NCBI RefSeq assembly: GCF_030678915.1
Contig: NZ_JAUUTZ010000004.1
Span: forward strand, 1 to 64,000
Source: Paracoccus wurundjeri
GTDB lineage: Bacteria > Pseudomonadota > Alphaproteobacteria > Rhodobacterales > Rhodobacteraceae
Direction of reading: 5' to 3'
Length of the DNA: 64,000 bases
Shown here: in pieces, positions 61,325 to 64,000 of the stretch
Layout of the letters: each line of letters starts with the position of its first letter
Numbering within the stretch: position 1 is the stretch's first letter
Position numbers and translations under genes: made by a program
The notes under the pieces: model-generated
What the model was told of the DNA's origin: nothing
Database searches by the model: none
What the model saw: only the letters and a program-made list of their open reading frames with translations

Positions 61325-61504
61325 TTAGATGATCTGTGAACTGTCATGCGCAAATATCTCGCTGAGCGTCACGAAGGTTCCGGTTACATCCGCGATAAAC
61401 CGGCCCATCGGCGCGGAGGCTGCACCGCTTCCTTCCTTTACGCCGGCCACCGAAATGCCGCTGATGATCAGAACATCAGATGAGATGCCTGGTTCACACT
61501 CCAT
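61325..61504 (-). CDS. unrecognised short ORF in the amidohydrolase/YcaC gap
   Basis: A 59-codon frame from ATG 61504 to TAA 61325 has coding-like sequence (ECEPGISSDVLIISGISVAG, APMGRFIADVTGTFVTLSEI), and the frame stays open upstream for at least 60 more codons (IKIFCEDHETKDRYATHGDG just before the ATG). It fills the otherwise empty 393-base gap in a tight operon. The ribosome site is poor, so it may be the 3' remnant of a larger lost gene rather than a real small protein. I do not recognise a family. Confidence 0.35.
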   Translation of the reverse strand: MECEPGISSDVLIISGISVAGVKEGSGAASAPMGRFIADVTGTFVTLSEIFAHDSSQII

Positions 61505-61640
61505 TCCGTCGCCATGTGTGGCATAGCGGTCTTTGGTTTCGTGATCTTCGCAAAAAATCTTGATGGTTTTTCGGATATCGGGGCCGGCCTTTCTGCAAAG
61601 GGTAGGCCCGGCCGCGCGGGACAGCCGGGTCGTTGCCGTG

Positions 61641-62330
61641 TCACGCCGGTTGGGGATCGAGGCGCGGAGCGGAGTGCTTGGTGCGGGCAGGCGCGTTGTG
61701 AACCATGGTATAGGCGTAATCGACGCCCATGCCGTAGGCCCCCGAATGTTCCTTCACAATATCAAGGGTCGCGTCATAGGTCTCTTTGCGGGCCCAGTCG
61801 CGTTGCCATTCGAGGAGAACCTGTTGCCAGGTCACAGGCACGACGCCGACCTGAACCATACGGTCCATGGCGTATTTGTGGGCATCGGCGGAGGTGCCGC
61901 CCGAAGCGTCCGCGACCATGTAGACCTCGTAATCGGTATCCTTCAGGCAGGAGAGAGCAAAGGTCAGGTTGCAGACCTCGGTCCAGAGGCCCGACACGAC
62001 GATCTTCTTGCGGCCTTCATCGGCACCCTTGGCAAGCGCATCACGGACCTTCCGGTCGTCCCAGGAATTCATCGAGCTTCGTTCCAGAAGCGGTGTCTCG
62101 GGATAGACGTCAAGGAGTTCCGGATAGGTCGGCCCCGAAAAGCCGTCGGTCTCGACTGTGGTGATCGTTACCGGTACGCCGAAGACCTTGGCCGCCTTGG
62201 CCAGCGCCACCGTATTGTTCTTCAGCACCTGCCGATCGATCGATTGTACGCCAAAGGCCATCTGAGGCTGGTGGTCGATGAAGATGACCTGGCTGTTCTG
62301 TGGGGTGAGGACGTCGAGTTTGCTGGACAT
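61641..62330 (-). CDS. YcaC-like isochorismatase family hydrolase
   Basis: The 229-residue protein resembles E. coli YcaC: VIFIDHQPQMAFGV with Asp19, TTVETDGFSGPTYPELLDV, NSWDD and the nucleophile Cys120 in SGLWTEVCNL. The substrate of YcaC is unknown; members are often induced by electrophile stress. It lies between the XapX-domain gene and the amidohydrolase gene on the same strand. GAGACC upstream is a weak ribosome site. Confidence 0.88.
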   Translation of the reverse strand: MSSKLDVLTPQNSQVIFIDHQPQMAFGVQSIDRQVLKNNTVALAKAAKVFGVPVTITTVETDGFSGPTYPELLDVYPETPLLERSSMNSWDDRKVRDALAKGADEGRKKIVVSGLWTEVCNLTFALSCLKDTDYEVYMVADASGGTSADAHKYAMDRMVQVGVVPVTWQQVLLEWQRDWARKETYDATLDIVKEHSGAYGMGVDYAYTMVHNAPARTKHSAPRLDPQPA

Positions 62331-62372
62331 GAATGGTCTCCTGGAAACGGGGGTGAATAAATGGGATGCGCC

Positions 62373-62624
62373 TCAGGCGGCGTCACGATCCTTCGCCACT
62401 TCCTTGGAAGTTTTGAGCGCGAAGGATTTTTCATGCAGGCAGGCCTGCACGAAACTCGTATGACCCTTCAGCCATTGGATTCCGGCTTCACCGGCGAGCA
62501 TGCCAAGAAGGCCAAGCAGGGCGATAATCGGAGGGGCAGGGGATCTCACCGACAAAAGGCCGTAGATCACACCGATCCCAAGACCCACGGCGAGGGAAAT
62601 GAAATAAGGCTGTACTTGGCTCAT
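62373..62624 (-). CDS. XapX domain membrane protein
   Basis: The 83-residue protein has two hydrophobic segments and the XapX (DUF1427) signature GLGIGVIYGLLSVRSPAPPI followed by ALLGLLGMLAGE. It was named after the xanthosine permease region in E. coli; its function is unknown. A charged tail of about 30 residues, with one Cys, follows the membrane part. It overlaps the esterase stop by 4 bases (ATGA). Confidence 0.85.
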   Translation of the reverse strand: MSQVQPYFISLAVGLGIGVIYGLLSVRSPAPPIIALLGLLGMLAGEAGIQWLKGHTSFVQACLHEKSFALKTSKEVAKDRDAA

Positions 62625-63250
62625 TGGATGAACTCCTGTCCAACGGGTGTCCGCATGAACTGCGCGAGCGCGTTAAGTTCTGCAGGGCGGATTTCATGGC
62701 CGCCCGCTTCGATCACGCTTTCCACTTGGGCTTCCTGCTTCGAAAACCAGTCGATCAGTGCCAGCGACTGCGGCAGCGGACAAATCGGGTCTTGTCGTCC
62801 TGCACTGATGAAGACGGGTCGCCCCTTGAGGTCGGGTTGCGGATCGGGGGTCCAGGGGATCAGCGGGTGCAGCAGCGCTGCCCGGTCGAAAAGCCTGGGT
62901 TGTCTGAACAGCATTGCGGCAAGGATGTTGGCGCCGTTGGAATAGCCGAGCGCATAAAACCGTCTGCCCGCGTATTGACGCCGGATACCGTCCACGAAGC
63001 CCAGCATCCTGCCGGTGCGGACGGACAGGTCTTTCATGTCGTAGATACCCTCGCCGGTGCGACGGAAAAACCGGTTCGCACCGGATTCAGAGACATCCCC
63101 ACGCGGCGCGATGAGTCCCGCATCAGGAAGAATCTGCCGCATAATATCGGTGAACTGATGCTCGTCACCGCCGGTTCCGTGCAGGGCGAGGACGACTGGT
63201 GCATCCGCCGCGCCGTCGTGACGATAATGGATATAAGCCGCGTCTTTCAT
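62621..63250 (-). CDS. carboxylesterase of the phospholipase/MhqD type
   Basis: The 209-residue alpha/beta hydrolase has Ser104 (LGYSNGANI), Asp154 (GRQDPICP) and His185 (AGGHEIRP), with LHGTGGDEHQF as the oxyanion segment. Length and motifs match MhqD/YodD-like esterases, which in Bacillus are induced by quinones together with VOC dioxygenases. Here a VOC gene lies directly upstream and a XapX gene directly downstream. It probably removes an ester or lactone formed during quinone breakdown. Confidence 0.87.
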   Translation of the reverse strand: MKDAAYIHYRHDGAADAPVVLALHGTGGDEHQFTDIMRQILPDAGLIAPRGDVSESGANRFFRRTGEGIYDMKDLSVRTGRMLGFVDGIRRQYAGRRFYALGYSNGANILAAMLFRQPRLFDRAALLHPLIPWTPDPQPDLKGRPVFISAGRQDPICPLPQSLALIDWFSKQEAQVESVIEAGGHEIRPAELNALAQFMRTPVGQEFIQ

Positions 63251-63297
63251 GACAGTTCTCCTTGATCTGGCTTCGTTTTCGCGAGGAAAACGAGTCT

Positions 63298-64000
63298 TCA
63301 GCCGGACAGCGGAACAAGCCCTGCCTCGATGCGCTTGCGAATAGGCTCGTAGCGGGTCGGCAGTTTGAGGGCTTCGCCCAGATGTGCTGTATCCTCATCC
63401 CGATCAAACCCGGGTTCGTTGGTGGCTACCTCGAACAGAACTCCGCCAGGGGTACGGAAATAGATTGCCTGGAAATAATCCCGGTCAATCACCGGCGTGA
63501 CCTGGTAACCGGTATCCATCAATGCCCCGCGTATCTCGAGCTGTGCCGCATGATCGGGGACGGCGAAGGCGATGTGATGAACCGATCCCGCTCCCTGGCG
63601 GGCGAAATGTGACCGGGGCAGCGACTCAAGATCGATCGTATCCGCGCCATTCCCGCCGGGAATGACAAAACGGGTGACGTTACCTTCTGTCTCGGAGAGC
63701 CGATAGCCCATGAATGCCAGAAGTTCCTCTGTTGCAGCGGTATCCTGCAAGCGCAGTCTTGCACCGCTGAAGCCGCGGATTGCCGCGTCATCGGGGATCC
63801 CTGCGCCGGTCCAGCCCGCGCGCCCGTCATCGCCTAGTTCAATCAGCGAAAACCCGTCACCGTCCGGTCCCTGGAACCTCAGCCTGCTGGTCCCGAACGT
63901 CGTGTCCTCTTCGAGACCTGCGACACCCTTTGCCGCAAACCGCTTCCTCCAGAAGGACAGCGATCCCTTCGGCACCGAAAACTGGGTTTCCCCGACTTCG
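63298..64000 (-). CDS. ring-cleaving dioxygenase-like VOC protein (MhqO type), partial
   Basis: The frame enters from the right edge already within the gene (EVGETQFSVPKGS precedes the first in-window GTG), so the 5' part is missing. The visible part has the second VOC module: VHHIAFAVPD, then GYQVTPVIDRDYFQAIYFRT and PGGVLFEVATNEPGF, with metal-ligand His and Glu as in hydroquinone-specific MhqO/MhqE dioxygenases. It is the first gene of the esterase-XapX-YcaC-amidohydrolase-MFS operon within the window. Confidence 0.85.
   Translation of the reverse strand, partial: EVGETQFSVPKGSLSFWRKRFAAKGVAGLEEDTTFGTSRLRFQGPDGDGFSLIELGDDGRAGWTGAGIPDDAAIRGFSGARLRLQDTAATEELLAFMGYRLSETEGNVTRFVIPGGNGADTIDLESLPRSHFARQGAGSVHHIAFAVPDHAAQLEIRGALMDTGYQVTPVIDRDYFQAIYFRTPGGVLFEVATNEPGFDRDEDTAHLGEALKLPTRYEPIRKRIEAGLVPLSG

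Noticed and set aside
1-64000. CRISPR arrays, tRNA or rRNA genes, prophage
   Set aside because: No regularly spaced direct repeats, no tRNA or rRNA signatures and no phage structural genes were seen by eye; a covariance-model scan was not possible.

Overview
The window looks like a stretch of an alphaproteobacterial genome, most likely of the Rhodobacterales (Paracoccus-like). This is inferred from gene content: tripartite tricarboxylate and TRAP carriers, several GntR regulators, CO-dehydrogenase-like molybdenum hydroxylase genes, a fosmidomycin-resistance-type MFS gene, and moderately GC-rich coding with typical GGAG-type ribosome sites. No rRNA, tRNA, CRISPR array or intact mobile element was seen. 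It reads as an accessory region: catabolic and uptake islands separated by gene remnants.

Left part (1-9400). A small secreted Asp/His-rich protein, a divergent DCC (DUF393) / HTTM pair, a broken RTX-type gene, a secreted subtilase with poly-Asp tracts divergent from an ECF sigma factor and its membrane anti-sigma factor, an L,D-transpeptidase, and an SLC13-type anion permease next to a glycerate kinase.

Hydroxy-acid region (10169-21000). A complete TctCBA transporter with its GntR/FCD regulator, an enolase-superfamily dehydratase and an RraA-like aldolase form one catabolic unit. Beside it lies a decayed unit with a GntR/UTRA regulator, a TRAP permease truncated at both ends, the tail of a fumarase/aspartase-like gene, and an intact D(-)-tartrate dehydratase (tarD). 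Remnants of an SDR gene, a DJ-1/PfpI gene and an IS3-family transposase mark this as a rearrangement hotspot.

Middle (21250-27060). A tightly coupled three-gene operon encodes a small ribbon-helix-helix-like protein, a CYTH-like/CHAD protein and a ParA ATPase. This is the best candidate for a little-described system. A class C beta-lactamase-like hydrolase and an Fsr-like exporter follow.

Catabolic island (27200-45030). An isochorismatase-type amidase, two related NMT1-type binding proteins, an ABC ATPase and permease, an AbrB-type membrane protein, UbiX and UbiD (prenyl-FMN decarboxylase system), XdhC, a three-subunit molybdenum hydroxylase, a CoxG protein, a signal-less NMT1-like protein, an alpha/beta hydrolase, and LysR and GntR regulators. 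The pieces suggest uptake, hydroxylation, decarboxylation and amide hydrolysis of an unidentified aromatic or N-heteroaromatic carboxylate. Two divergent promoters 7.4 kb apart share a 23-bp dyad.

Right part (45100-64000). Two further SxxK serine hydrolases and a glutaminase, an orphan attenuator-like leader, a complete xenosiderophore uptake operon (AraC regulator, TonB receptor, binding protein, FecCD permease, ATPase, SIP reductase), and a minus-strand operon resembling quinone/hydroquinone detoxification: VOC dioxygenase (cut by the window edge), esterase, XapX protein, YcaC-like hydrolase, YtcJ-like amidohydrolase and an MFS_3 exporter.
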